A stretch of 26,963 nt of DNA from a virus, in IMG/VR virus record IMGVR_UViG_3300046319_000003, positions 1 to 26,963 of that record; one strand, written 5' to 3'. Shown piece by piece: positions 1 through 7,606 of this stretch; within the stretch, counting starts at the first letter, position 1; the number at the start of each line of letters is the position of its first letter. Both the position numbers and the translations under genes were made by a program. The notes beneath the pieces are model-generated. The model made no database searches and had not been told where the DNA came from. It saw nothing but the letters and a program-made list of their open reading frames with translations.

Positions 1-146
1 ATCTCATAATCAGTTAGGATCTGTTCAAGGGATCCACGATCCACTAGCCTGAATCCTTCATTCAGTAGATCGAATTCTACATCATCTTTGAACCCATAGT
101 CAAATGCTAGGCTTGCAAGTTCAAAGTCGTTAAAGTCTTTCCACAT
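1..146 (-). CDS. Small hypothetical protein, 3' part cut by window edge
   Basis: An open frame of 48 visible codons starts MWKDFNDFELA and runs off the left edge without a stop, so the C-terminus is missing. The ATG at 146-144 has a GGGAGA Shine-Dalgarno about seven bases upstream. The visible part is acidic and soluble, with no signal peptide or membrane segment. It lies downstream of gene 46, separated by a terminator-like hairpin and a sigma70-type promoter, so it probably begins a new transcription unit. I recall similar short acidic proteins near gene 46 in aquatic T4-like phages, but cannot assign a function. Confidence 0.75.
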   Translation of the reverse strand, partial: MWKDFNDFELASLAFDYGFKDDVEFDLLNEGFRLVDRGSLEQILTDYE

Positions 147-170
147 AGTGTTCTCCCATTCAATAGATGA

Positions 171-199
171 ATTATACATCAGACATGATAAAAAGACAA
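171..199 (-). promoter_or_regulatory. Sigma70-type promoter upstream of the left-edge gene
   Basis: Reading the minus strand, TTGTCT (199-194) and TATAAT (176-171) are separated by exactly 17 bases. The -10 is a perfect consensus and the -35 matches TTGACA at four of six positions. It lies 25 bases before the ATG at 146. The same -35 and spacing occur upstream of gene 55. Probably an early promoter read by unmodified host RNA polymerase. Confidence 0.65.
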
Positions 200-212
200 G
201 AACTAAATGAAC

Positions 213-233
213 AAAACCCCACACTTGGTGAGG
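213..233 (-). terminator. Probable intrinsic terminator after gene 46
   Basis: On the minus strand CCTCAC and GTGGGG pair (one T-G wobble) around the loop CAAGT and are followed by TTTT. The hairpin sits 20 bases after the gene 46 stop and just before a new promoter, which fits termination of the 55-to-46 transcript. The stem is short, so efficiency is uncertain. Confidence 0.5.
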
Positions 234-253
234 TCTTTCCTAAAAGTAAACCT

Positions 254-1972
254 TTAGTTTGTAGCGATTACACTAAAGTCGTTTCGCTTCTCGAACTTGA
301 TCACGCTTCTGAACTTGTCAAACAGTTGATCACCTTTGTGAGAGATGACAAAGATGTTAGTGTTTTCACCAAAGCCATTCATCAGGTTCAAGAAATAATC
401 AGTACCAGCTGTGTCGAGGGAAGAGTCGAAAATCTCATCAAGCAATAACAGGTTGGTGTTTACTGAGTTTTTCATCTTAGCGATCTGACGCCATGTGAAC
501 AGAATCGATAAGTCAATACGCATCTTCTCACCTTCAGAGAATGACGCATAAGTGAAATCATCACGGTGTCGTGACTTAACAATTTCATTAAATGATTCAT
601 CTAGCTCGAAGTGGATATACGCATCCATCGCAGTCAGGTACTTATTAATCAACTTATTCATCGCAGGTAGATACTCACGAATGATTGCAGTCTTGATACC
701 AGTATCCTTTAGTAGAATAGCAGCAACTTCTTCGATGTTGCGTTGTTCTTGAAGTTGGGTCTTGGAATTGATTTTATTCATTGCTTCTTGAGCCAACTCT
801 TTCAACTTACGCTTTTCTTCATCAACGTTTGTTGTGTCAGCCTTTGCTGCTTCAATCTCTACTTGCATAGAAGCATTGAGTTTATTCAGCATACTGATTT
901 GAGTATTGTACGTAGAGATAGTGATATTCTTATCAGTGATTTCTTTTAGGATCTCATTGATGTCAGACAACTGAGTGTTCAGCTTAGTGAGAACTTTATC
1001 TAAGTCATCCATTCGAGCATTCTCAGCATCAATCTTATCGTTCAACTCTTTTAGTAACGCTTCTTTATGGGAATCTGGAATGTCCTGTGAGCAGGACGGG
1101 CAAACCTCGTTCTCATTGAAGAATTCGGCATGATGAGTACAGTGTTCAACCTTGGCAACAACCTTGGACTTGAACCCCTTCGCTCTTTCAATGTCGTTAT
1201 CAAGCTCACTCTTTTTCGCAGATCGTGATTGGAGTGCGGTAATCTCATCAAGTGCTTGAGCCACCGCACTTTCGCTTCGCTGTATTTCTGAGTTATTATC
1301 TTTGATTTTAGATAGTAGAGATTCAATAGCTTCTGACTTGGCATCTGTAAGAGTTTTAATGAGAAGCGATTGTCCATCCACTTTAGTCTTCGCCATTGTA
1401 ATCTCCCCCTCAATCCTCTTGATAGTGTCCTTAGTCTCATTAGCTTTTTCTTTCAAAATCGTATTCATTGTGGAGAAGATACGAATGTCAAGGATGTCTT
1501 CGATAACTTCACGGCGTTGAGCAGAAGATAACTGCATGAATGGAACAAAAGAAGCTGACCCCAAGATAACAACTTGAGTGAACGTCTTGTAGTTCAATCG
1601 TAGAATCTGTTGCTCAAGAACCTTCTGGTAATCACGACTTGCAGCGTCTTGATTCATCATCTCGTTATCGCACCAAATTTCAAAGACGTTTGGTTTGATG
1701 CCACGGATGATTTTGTATTCTTTCTTACCGATAGAGAATTCAATCTCAACAACACATGCCTTACCGTTGATAGAGTTTACCAACTGACCTTTGTTGATGT
1801 TACGGAAAGGCTTGCCAAACAAACCAAAGCACAATGCGTCTAGGATAGTAGACTTACCTTCGCCATTCTTACCAATGATAAGAGTGGTTGGTGACTTGTT
1901 CAATAAAACTTTGTTTGGTGCGCTTCCAGTGGATAGAAAGTTCTTCCATTGGACAGACTTGAATACGATCAT
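254..1972 (-). CDS. gp46: Recombination nuclease ATPase subunit gp46 (Rad50/SbcC-like)
   Basis: 572 residues, close to T4 gp46 (560). It is the SMC-type ATPase subunit of the gp46/gp47 complex, which processes double-strand ends for recombination-dependent replication and helps degrade host DNA. Visible: Walker A GKNGEGKS at 34-41; long heptad-rich coiled coils at about 165-275 and 300-440 flanking a zinc-hook CPSC at 291-294; near the C-terminus the ABC signature SFSEGEKMR, Walker B LLLLDEIFD, and an H-loop VISHK. The ATG overlaps the gene 47 stop by one base (TAATG), indicating translational coupling to its partner. A terminator-like hairpin follows. Identification is firm. Confidence 0.97.
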   Translation of the reverse strand: MIVFKSVQWKNFLSTGSAPNKVLLNKSPTTLIIGKNGEGKSTILDALCFGLFGKPFRNINKGQLVNSINGKACVVEIEFSIGKKEYKIIRGIKPNVFEIWCDNEMMNQDAASRDYQKVLEQQILRLNYKTFTQVVILGSASFVPFMQLSSAQRREVIEDILDIRIFSTMNTILKEKANETKDTIKRIEGEITMAKTKVDGQSLLIKTLTDAKSEAIESLLSKIKDNNSEIQRSESAVAQALDEITALQSRSAKKSELDNDIERAKGFKSKVVAKVEHCTHHAEFFNENEVCPSCSQDIPDSHKEALLKELNDKIDAENARMDDLDKVLTKLNTQLSDINEILKEITDKNITISTYNTQISMLNKLNASMQVEIEAAKADTTNVDEEKRKLKELAQEAMNKINSKTQLQEQRNIEEVAAILLKDTGIKTAIIREYLPAMNKLINKYLTAMDAYIHFELDESFNEIVKSRHRDDFTYASFSEGEKMRIDLSILFTWRQIAKMKNSVNTNLLLLDEIFDSSLDTAGTDYFLNLMNGFGENTNIFVISHKGDQLFDKFRSVIKFEKRNDFSVIATN

Positions 1973-3027
1973 TAAACAACCTCGATATTAACTGCTTCGG
2001 TATATAAACCTTGCATGAATGATTTGATCTGGTCTTTATCAACATCAGTCGTCACTGAGTCGATATAATGTGTTAAAACAGACACAGTATCTTCTAAAGA
2101 AATTTCTTCGCCGATCTCACCGTCTTGGAATTCAGACATATCCTCAACGATCTTAATGTCAGCGCATCCTTTATTATACAGCTTGGCAATGAACTTGTCA
2201 AATTTGTAGTAGTCGGTTTTGTTTAGAACAATTAGTTTTACATACATGTTCTTTAGATCGAGTGTATCTAAGTCGATAGGCTCGACTTCTTTGTCATTGT
2301 ACTCGAGTCTTTCGAACATTCGATTAGGATTGTATACGAATTCAAGGTTTCTTGTGTTTGTGTCAAACAGGTGGAACCCTCTGGGATCGTTATAGTCCTG
2401 CCACGTGAGTTCGTACGGATTTCCGAGATAATGAATGTGCTTGTCAGAAGAGCGATGGTGATAGTGACCACTAAAAACCAGATCGAATTTATCAAAAGTT
2501 TCTTTAGAAAGTCCATCATGGGATTCCATTCCTCTGTACATTGCAAAGCCAGCGATTTCAAAGTGACCCATACAAATGTCAGCTTTGGTGTTTTGAATCA
2601 TATCAAGTGACTCTTGATAATTCTCAGGACAGATCCACGGCATCATACAGACGGGAGTGCCATCGATAACGATAGTCTCAGGTGAATCGATAACAATAAT
2701 GTTTCCATATTCTCGCAGAAGTAAGTCTGGAGAGTTTACATCGTTTGTATTCTTAAAATACGTATCGTGGTTACCAGCCAACATATGAACAGTAATACCA
2801 CGAGATTCAAGTTTGTCAAAAAACATTTTCTTCGCTCTGTCGAGAGCATAGAAGTTGACGTACTTGCGTCGATCAAAAGTATCACCGAGAATAAGAACGG
2901 TGTTAATACCATTAGCATCAATAGTAGGAAAGAATGTGTCGTCATAAAATTTCTGAAAGAAGTCTAAGAAAGCAACACTATCATTACGAGCACCAAAGTG
3001 CTGGTCTGTGATAATCGCCACCTTCAT
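1972..3027 (-). CDS. gp47: Recombination endonuclease gp47 (Mre11/SbcD-like)
   Basis: 351 residues (T4 gp47: 339). It is the metallophosphoesterase nuclease partner of gp46. All metal-binding motifs are present in order: D8/H10 (TDQH), LGDTFD 47-52, AGNHD 84-88, GHF 154-156, and GHYHH 187-191. The C-terminal third should be the capping and gp46-binding region. The ATG overlaps the TGA of the upstream small gene (ATGA) and the stop overlaps the gene 46 start, so three genes are coupled. The Shine-Dalgarno is weak (AAGAAAGAAGA), consistent with reliance on coupling. Very secure. Confidence 0.97.
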   Translation of the reverse strand: MKVAIITDQHFGARNDSVAFLDFFQKFYDDTFFPTIDANGINTVLILGDTFDRRKYVNFYALDRAKKMFFDKLESRGITVHMLAGNHDTYFKNTNDVNSPDLLLREYGNIIVIDSPETIVIDGTPVCMMPWICPENYQESLDMIQNTKADICMGHFEIAGFAMYRGMESHDGLSKETFDKFDLVFSGHYHHRSSDKHIHYLGNPYELTWQDYNDPRGFHLFDTNTRNLEFVYNPNRMFERLEYNDKEVEPIDLDTLDLKNMYVKLIVLNKTDYYKFDKFIAKLYNKGCADIKIVEDMSEFQDGEIGEEISLEDTVSVLTHYIDSVTTDVDKDQIKSFMQGLYTEAVNIEVV

Positions 3028-3188
3028 GTGCGATCTTCTTTCTTAACAACTACATCTGGGTAGAGTTTCACTTCAAGAACCATATTCAATGGTAATGAAT
3101 TGCAAAATTCAGTAGCTTCATGAAGATCCTTAAAATCCTTATTCACAACCTTGTTGCTAAAATTAGCGTAGTAAGTTACTTTATACAC
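3024..3188 (-). CDS. Small hypothetical protein (54 aa) with GTG start
   Basis: The frame could open at a TTG at 3215, but that has no ribosome-binding site. I prefer the GTG at 3188-3186, which has GAGAGG six bases upstream and overlaps the previous gene's stop (GTGTATAA). This gives 54 residues beginning (M)YKVTYYANFSNKV and ending in a charged VKKEDRT tail. It resembles a compact alpha/beta domain with no membrane segment. The TGA overlaps the gene 47 ATG. I do not recognise the family. Its place in the coupled 55-46 operon suggests expression with the recombination genes. Confidence 0.65.
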   Translation of the reverse strand: MYKVTYYANFSNKVVNKDFKDLHEATEFCNSLPLNMVLEVKLYPDVVVKKEDRT

Positions 3189-3348
3189 GTTTGTCCTCTC
3201 GAATATTTGGAGCAACTACACCATATTGCTGGTGCATCCAATCAACAAATTTATTTACTTCGTCTGCTTGGAAATCACGATGTGCACGGGTTTCGTTATA
3301 CACCTTTGCTCCAAGAGCAATTTTATCTAACCATTCTTTATCAATCAA
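3181..3348 (-). CDS. Small hypothetical protein (55 aa) with TTG start
   Basis: Found by reading the gap between the AAA ATPase and the next small gene. TTG at 3348-3346 overlaps the ATPase stop (TTGA) and has AAAGGTAGG about six bases upstream. The 55-residue product begins (M)IDKEWLDKIALGAK, contains RDFQADEVNKFVDWMHQQYG, and ends REDKRV. It looks like a helical, soluble, charged protein. Its stop overlaps the GTG of the following gene. No in-frame ATG precedes the conserved-looking N-terminus. Function unknown. The tight overlaps at both ends are the best evidence that it is real. Confidence 0.65.
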   Translation of the reverse strand: MIDKEWLDKIALGAKVYNETRAHRDFQADEVNKFVDWMHQQYGVVAPNIREDKRV

Positions 3349-4553
3349 ATGAAACCTACCTTTCGAGCAGAAGCCGACTTCTTAGTGTTGTCAGATTGTT
3401 GGTTGAAGACTTCAGCGATGCTGTATGTTTGCTTGTCACCAGACAACTCAACATTCAACTTATCAGCCAGTGCTTGTGCTTCTGATTGGTTCAACTGATC
3501 GAATGTAACGATGTCAAAGCAACGACCTGGACGAACCAAAGCAGAGTCAATGTCACGGATAGATGGCAAGTTGGTAGAGAAGATCATCTTCTTACCTTTA
3601 GTGGTAACAAGACCGTCACCAACGTTCAAGAAGCGATGCATCATTGTGTTGCCATCTGAACGGCTCTTCAAGAATGCGTCAGAGTCTTCCAACACCATAA
3701 CACTTGTGTCGTCTTCGATGAAGCGTGCAAAGAGATAATCTTTCTCAAGGATAGCTGCATCGTATGTAACCATGGCAGATGATTCGGTGTGTGACAACAG
3801 GCCACGGATGAATGTAGTCTTGCCAGTTCCAGGCGGACCAATCAGGAGTAAGATGTTGGCAGAAGATGCCATGAAACGATCGTAGTAGTCGCCAAGAGAT
3901 TCACCCTTGAGGAATGGGTACATCTCGTCAACTGGAAGACGATCACGATTGAGTGGGACGTTGACGGAGTTGCCGTCACCAGAGTAGATCCATTCGATGT
4001 AAGAAGTTACAATGTCGAACTTACCCGTTACCAAATCCATGATGTATTCAACAAATACTTCGTCACCAAAAGCACGAACAGTTGTTGAGTTGCTATTCAC
4101 AGAGTATGTGACATAGTTCATGTCTTCTTCTTCAATGATGAAACCAGAAGAAGCAGAACCTTGCACAAAGAGACAACCTTCGAATTCTTCTTCAGACCAA
4201 TCAGCCCAAGCCTTGCGGTTAGCCAATACGGTAGTCTCACGATGTAGTGTCTGTTTGTTTGCAGATACACGTTTCTGTAGGATCTCAGTAGTGATTAGAT
4301 CACTGAAATCAGAAACACCCATGAAAACTTTATTATCACTGTTACTCATAAACTCTTTCAAATTTGTCATGTCATCATAATGATCGAACGTGTAACCCTT
4401 CAACGTTCGCTTAGAACCAGCAGCAGCTTTGACACGGTTGCGTCTTGCAGTGCGTGGTCGCCCACCAGCATATCCAGATCGAATCCGATTAAGGAATGAA
4501 CTTACTTCACTCGGACTCGCTATCGCTGGGGCTTGTATCGCCTTGGTAATCAT
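3345..4553 (-). CDS. AAA family ATPase, Bcs1-like
   Basis: 402 residues. The AAA module fills the second half: Walker A GPPGTGKT 239-246, Walker B VMVLEDSD 285-292, sensor-1 asparagine in FSTNLP 325-330, and an RPGR arginine motif 341-344. The LEDSDAF and VRPGR signatures resemble the Bcs1/CDC48 branch rather than the clamp-loader gp44. The N-terminal part is unfamiliar: an Arg/Lys/Gly-rich stretch (about 24-50), then an acidic mixed domain to about 225. The ATG overlaps the 3' end of gene 55 by 47 bases. It has AGGTGA upstream, supporting this start over the internal ATG at 4370. Substrate unknown. Such ATPases usually remodel or unfold proteins. ATPase identity is secure; Bcs1 affinity is by eye. 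Confidence 0.85.
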   Translation of the reverse strand: MITKAIQAPAIASPSEVSSFLNRIRSGYAGGRPRTARRNRVKAAAGSKRTLKGYTFDHYDDMTNLKEFMSNSDNKVFMGVSDFSDLITTEILQKRVSANKQTLHRETTVLANRKAWADWSEEEFEGCLFVQGSASSGFIIEEEDMNYVTYSVNSNSTTVRAFGDEVFVEYIMDLVTGKFDIVTSYIEWIYSGDGNSVNVPLNRDRLPVDEMYPFLKGESLGDYYDRFMASSANILLLIGPPGTGKTTFIRGLLSHTESSAMVTYDAAILEKDYLFARFIEDDTSVMVLEDSDAFLKSRSDGNTMMHRFLNVGDGLVTTKGKKMIFSTNLPSIRDIDSALVRPGRCFDIVTFDQLNQSEAQALADKLNVELSGDKQTYSIAEVFNQQSDNTKKSASARKVGFI

Positions 4554-5082
4554 CTACTTCACCTATAAAATCATCTAGATTGGTTTGCTTCTTTTTAGCT
4601 TTTGCAGCCTTCTTTGTAATGAAGGAATCATCAAACGTATGGTTGTTCTGCATAAAGTCTAGGTATGCATTATGAAACTCACCACCATCATCTTGATCTT
4701 GTAACTCAAATGCTTCGAACGGCATGTCCTGAATCAACTTACCCTTAATGTATGACTGCTTCTTTTCTTTAGCGATTCTACGCAAGAATGCATAGTAAAT
4801 GATTTGAGTGAAGTAAGCAAAGGGGTTGTTTGACTTGGACGGATCGAAGTTGTTGATATATTGAAGACAGTTCTCAATACCATCCGAAATCATCTCCTCA
4901 CGATAAGAGTAGTTGATGAAGTTCGGTTTGTAAGAGAGATGGTTGGCAATCTTTAAAATGCATTCGCCGATGTAGTTACTAACCTGTGGGAGAGGTGTTC
5001 CATTTTCTTTAGCAGCAAGAACTTTTGTTCTATACTCAGAGATCGCCACTAAGAAGTCAGCGTTATTTACGTAATGTGCCAT
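4507..5082 (-). CDS. gp55: Late-transcription sigma factor gp55
   Basis: 191 residues (T4 gp55: 185). It is a minimal sigma70-family factor that directs RNA polymerase to late promoters with a -10 element only. The region-2-like core is clear: YVNNADFLVAI at the start, EEMISDGIENCLQYINNFD (about 62-80), and NPFAYFTQIIYYAFLRRI (about 86-103). The frame extends upstream to 5142, but AAAGGAAAA and alignment with T4 gp55 support the ATG at 5082. Residues 166-173, QTNLDDFI, resemble a sliding-clamp-binding motif, followed by an acidic 18-residue tail. A sigma70-type promoter and a late box both lie upstream. Confidence 0.93.
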   Translation of the reverse strand: MAHYVNNADFLVAISEYRTKVLAAKENGTPLPQVSNYIGECILKIANHLSYKPNFINYSYREEMISDGIENCLQYINNFDPSKSNNPFAYFTQIIYYAFLRRIAKEKKQSYIKGKLIQDMPFEAFELQDQDDGGEFHNAYLDFMQNNHTFDDSFITKKAAKAKKKQTNLDDFIGEVDDYQGDTSPSDSESE

Positions 5083-5118
5083 ACATGATATTTTCCTTTG
5101 ATTAACAAAGCAAGAGTA

Positions 5119-5147
5119 AGTATACCTCTGCAACCAATGCAAGACAA
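5119..5147 (-). promoter_or_regulatory. Sigma70-type promoter of gene 55
   Basis: On the minus strand TTGTCT (5147-5142) and TATACT (5124-5119) are 17 bases apart, with the ATG of gene 55 about 37 bases downstream. The -35 and spacing are identical to the promoter at 171-199. This would let host polymerase make the late sigma factor before any late promoter is active. Confidence 0.6.
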
Positions 5148-5176
5148 GTTTATCTGTATTGCAATTTAGATTTGCT

Positions 5177-5184
5177 TATTTAGT
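5177..5184 (-). promoter_or_regulatory. Late-promoter-like box ACTAAATA upstream of gene 55
   Basis: ACTAAATA on the minus strand lies in the 156-base gap between the Sm-like gene and gene 55. It matches the 3' TAAATA core of the T4 late consensus TATAAATA. By T4 spacing, transcription would start near 5171, giving a leader of roughly 90 bases. The rest of the gap holds only the sigma70-type promoter and no gene. Confidence 0.45.
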
Positions 5185-5238
5185 TGACTTAGGGCATAAT
5201 TCACTGTGTTAGGGTTGATGCTGAATAGAGTAACTTAC

Positions 5239-5676
5239 TTAGTGTCTAGTATCGTTTCCTTCTACGTAGATACCTTCTCCATCTCCCTCTGCTGGTGACG
5301 TATCGTCATCCAATGCATCTCCAAAGATCTCGACGAGTTGCTCAATCTTTCTCTTTGTGTCTTCATCTGGCTCTTCTGCAAGAGAAATGTCATTGTGCTC
5401 TTCCACAATTCTCATATAATGAGGAACGAACGTTGAATGCATCGACTTGATGAACATCACGTTCTTCTTATCTATTAGGTAAGAATCATCTCTCGAAAAC
5501 TGGCAGAATGGAGCAGCTGTCACATGTTCTTTTCCTGTCGCAATGTTCGGTATCGTTTTCACGACCATCGGATGCAACAGTTCAATATACGTATCGTCTT
5601 CTTCTTGCAAGGCAGACAGTACCTGTTCTCCGCTAATAAACTTGACTACAACGAAAACTTCTTTTCCAGTTAGCAT
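5239..5676 (-). CDS. Small Sm/Lsm-like protein, conserved between uvsW and 55
   Basis: 145 residues. The first 80 read like a single small beta-barrel: VFVVVKFISGEQVLSAL, then DTYIELLHPMVV and KNVMFIK. This is the layout of the Sm-like proteins I recall at the same place in cyanophages. From about 92 on the protein is strongly acidic with low-complexity Asp/Glu. The ATG overlaps the uvsW stop (ATGCTAA) and GAGG lies upstream, so it is translationally coupled to uvsW. RNA binding or polymerase-associated work is possible but unproven. Sm-like assignment is by pattern only. Confidence 0.75.
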   Translation of the reverse strand: MLTGKEVFVVVKFISGEQVLSALQEEDDTYIELLHPMVVKTIPNIATGKEHVTAAPFCQFSRDDSYLIDKKNVMFIKSMHSTFVPHYMRIVEEHNDISLAEEPDEDTKRKIEQLVEIFGDALDDDTSPAEGDGEGIYVEGNDTRH

Positions 5677-7151
5677 AGTTCTACCTCAACGACTTTCAAT
5701 TTAAATTCTTCTTCAGCATACGTTTTGTAACGTTCTGCTGCATGTCCCAGAGTATGATTCTTCCAAGACTTCCAATGCAAGTCGTCAGCGAGGTCATAGA
5801 GATTACAATGCGTTTTACCACTCTTCAATCGTAACCCACGTCCGATAGATTGTAAGTTACGAATCTTAGACTTGGATGGTGATGCAAAGATTACATTCTC
5901 AATCGAAGGAATGTTAATACCAGTAGAGAAAGTTCCATACGAAGCAATGATAATAGCATCTTCTTCACCTTCGCAAATGTGACGGATCGCTTCTCGATCT
6001 GCAGTATCAGTACCACCGTAAACAAAGAAAATCTTTCTTGTATCGTGGGCTTTGTTTTTGATAAGATCTAAAAGAATCTTACCGTGTTTCTCAACATACT
6101 GGAACAATACAAGAGTGTTTCCACCAGACTTGATAGCAAGATTACGAATGAATTTATTGCGTTGCTCTTGTCCAACAATAAAGTCCATCTCTTCTTGGTA
6201 AGTGTTATTCTTTCTTGCTTTGCGAACCTCATCATTGTACTTCAATAAGATACATGTGATGTTTAGTGTAGCAAGTTTGTTAGAATCCATCAATGCTTTG
6301 GTAGTGGTAACTCTATGCACTGGACCAAACATACCTTCAAGAACTAAGCGATGAACCTTTTTGTTATCTAGCGTACCAGTAGTGCCAATGCGATAACGGA
6401 TCTTGTCCATCTTTTCCATAACTGTTGTTAAGGACTTTGCTTTGAATTGGTGTGCTTCATCACCAAAGATTACATCGAACTGAGCGAACCAAGACTTCGG
6501 TTGTAGGTATACAGACTGCCAAGTAGTGATAAGAACATTAGAGTGTAATTCTTTAGTGAAACCACTATACAATTTCTGACAGTGACGATCCACGTCCCAT
6601 CCATTTGCAGATGAGTAGTCTTGGAAATCAGCATACAACTGCTCAACAAGAGATGTCGTTGGAACGATAATGATACACTTACGTTTATTTGCAACGTGGT
6701 ATCTTAATGTCGTGTAAATGATAAATGACTTTCCAGAGGCAGTCGGAGATAATAGCAGCGTGCGCTCTTGATCGAGAGCAGTCTTTACTGCTTCTACTTG
6801 ATAGTCTCGAATCTCGATAGGTTGTCCACGACCCATGGGCTTTAACGATTTAGCGTAAGCCTCTACTTGTTCTGCTGTGATACCGTTGCGCACCATTACT
6901 GGAGTAACGTACTCTACTTGATATCCGTTACGAACAGCAAATTCCTCAACGTATGAAACTAGACCGACGTACAATGTCTTTCTAATCTGGTCATACATCC
7001 GCACCTTACCGTCCCACAAACGTGCTCTGTATTGTGGAGTGAACTTGGCACCTGGATATTCGTAGGTAAAGAAGTCTGCTAGTTCTTGTTCGATGCTGGC
7101 ATCAGAAAAGACTCTTACATAAACCTCATCGAGTTTTTCAATTTTAATCAT
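5670..7151 (-). CDS. uvsW: UvsW-type ATP-dependent DNA/RNA helicase
   Basis: 493 residues from the chosen start (T4 UvsW: 503). It is a superfamily 2 helicase that unwinds R-loops and branched DNA, switching replication from origin to recombination mode. Visible: an N-terminal UvsW-type domain (FFTYEYPGAKF, LWDGKVRMYD), Walker A SPTASGKS at about 135-142, DEAH at 231-234, motif III TTGT at about 257-260, and motif VI QSIGRGLR near the C-terminus. An upstream ATG at 7178 would add nine residues inside uvsY. The ATG at 7151 overlaps the uvsY stop (TAATG) with AGGAA just upstream and aligns with T4, so it is preferred. Confidence 0.95.
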   Translation of the reverse strand: MIKIEKLDEVYVRVFSDASIEQELADFFTYEYPGAKFTPQYRARLWDGKVRMYDQIRKTLYVGLVSYVEEFAVRNGYQVEYVTPVMVRNGITAEQVEAYAKSLKPMGRGQPIEIRDYQVEAVKTALDQERTLLLSPTASGKSFIIYTTLRYHVANKRKCIIIVPTTSLVEQLYADFQDYSSANGWDVDRHCQKLYSGFTKELHSNVLITTWQSVYLQPKSWFAQFDVIFGDEAHQFKAKSLTTVMEKMDKIRYRIGTTGTLDNKKVHRLVLEGMFGPVHRVTTTKALMDSNKLATLNITCILLKYNDEVRKARKNNTYQEEMDFIVGQEQRNKFIRNLAIKSGGNTLVLFQYVEKHGKILLDLIKNKAHDTRKIFFVYGGTDTADREAIRHICEGEEDAIIIASYGTFSTGINIPSIENVIFASPSKSKIRNLQSIGRGLRLKSGKTHCNLYDLADDLHWKSWKNHTLGHAAERYKTYAEEEFKLKVVEVELC

Positions 7152-7588
7152 TACATTCCTGCTAGGAATTTCTTCCATTCAACGGCAGTCTTAATCTGCC
7201 AGTCTCTAGCTTTAATTTGCCCAAGGATAGACTCCAGCATATAAACCATTGTTTCGAGATATTGGATCTTAACTGTCATTGTGTTTAGATCGTTATCACC
7301 TTTCAAGAATTCATCCATCTCGTTCTTGATTGGTTTTACGCCTTGCCACTGATTCCAATTAAGGTCAGTGAGTTCTTCTCGTGACATTTCGCCCCGATAG
7401 TATTTGAATTTGTTTTTGCGTAAGATGTTGTAGTCAGAACTGAGCTTTGTATGCTTCAGTTTCACATTGACTAGAAGTTTGACGTACTTAGCGTGTAGCT
7501 TTGGTGTAGCGGTGGTAGTCTCACCGAGGTAGTTGTTGTCGATCTCACAATCGACATCCCACATATCTTGAATCTGCTCAATATTCAT
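7151..7588 (-). CDS. uvsY: UvsY recombination mediator
   Basis: 145 residues (T4 UvsY: 137). UvsY loads the recombinase UvsX onto single-stranded DNA covered by gp32. The best family mark is the C-terminus, LGQIKARDWQIKTAVEWKKF, which parallels the T4 end (DAIKSRGFAIKHIQDMRAF). The middle is basic and rich in heptad-like Leu/Lys, with KYYRGEMS matching the T4 YYSG region. GGAG precedes the ATG. It is coupled to uvsW by a one-base overlap. No uvsX is in the window. Confidence 0.9.
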   Translation of the reverse strand: MNIEQIQDMWDVDCEIDNNYLGETTTATPKLHAKYVKLLVNVKLKHTKLSSDYNILRKNKFKYYRGEMSREELTDLNWNQWQGVKPIKNEMDEFLKGDNDLNTMTVKIQYLETMVYMLESILGQIKARDWQIKTAVEWKKFLAGM

Positions 7589-7606
7589 AATAACTCCATG
7601 TTGTAA

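Noticed and set aside
1051-1440. 129-codon minus-strand frame inside gene 46
   Set aside because: Alternative frame of the coiled-coil region; composition is Arg/Leu-rich shadow and no ribosome site.
3120-3485. 121-codon open frame on the plus strand
   Set aside because: Antisense to two small coupled genes and the ATPase end, all of which have ribosome sites and overlap-coupled stops.
5083-5142. Upstream extension of gp55 by 20 residues
   Set aside because: It would include the sigma70-type -10 element region and lacks family similarity; AAAGGAAAA supports 5082.
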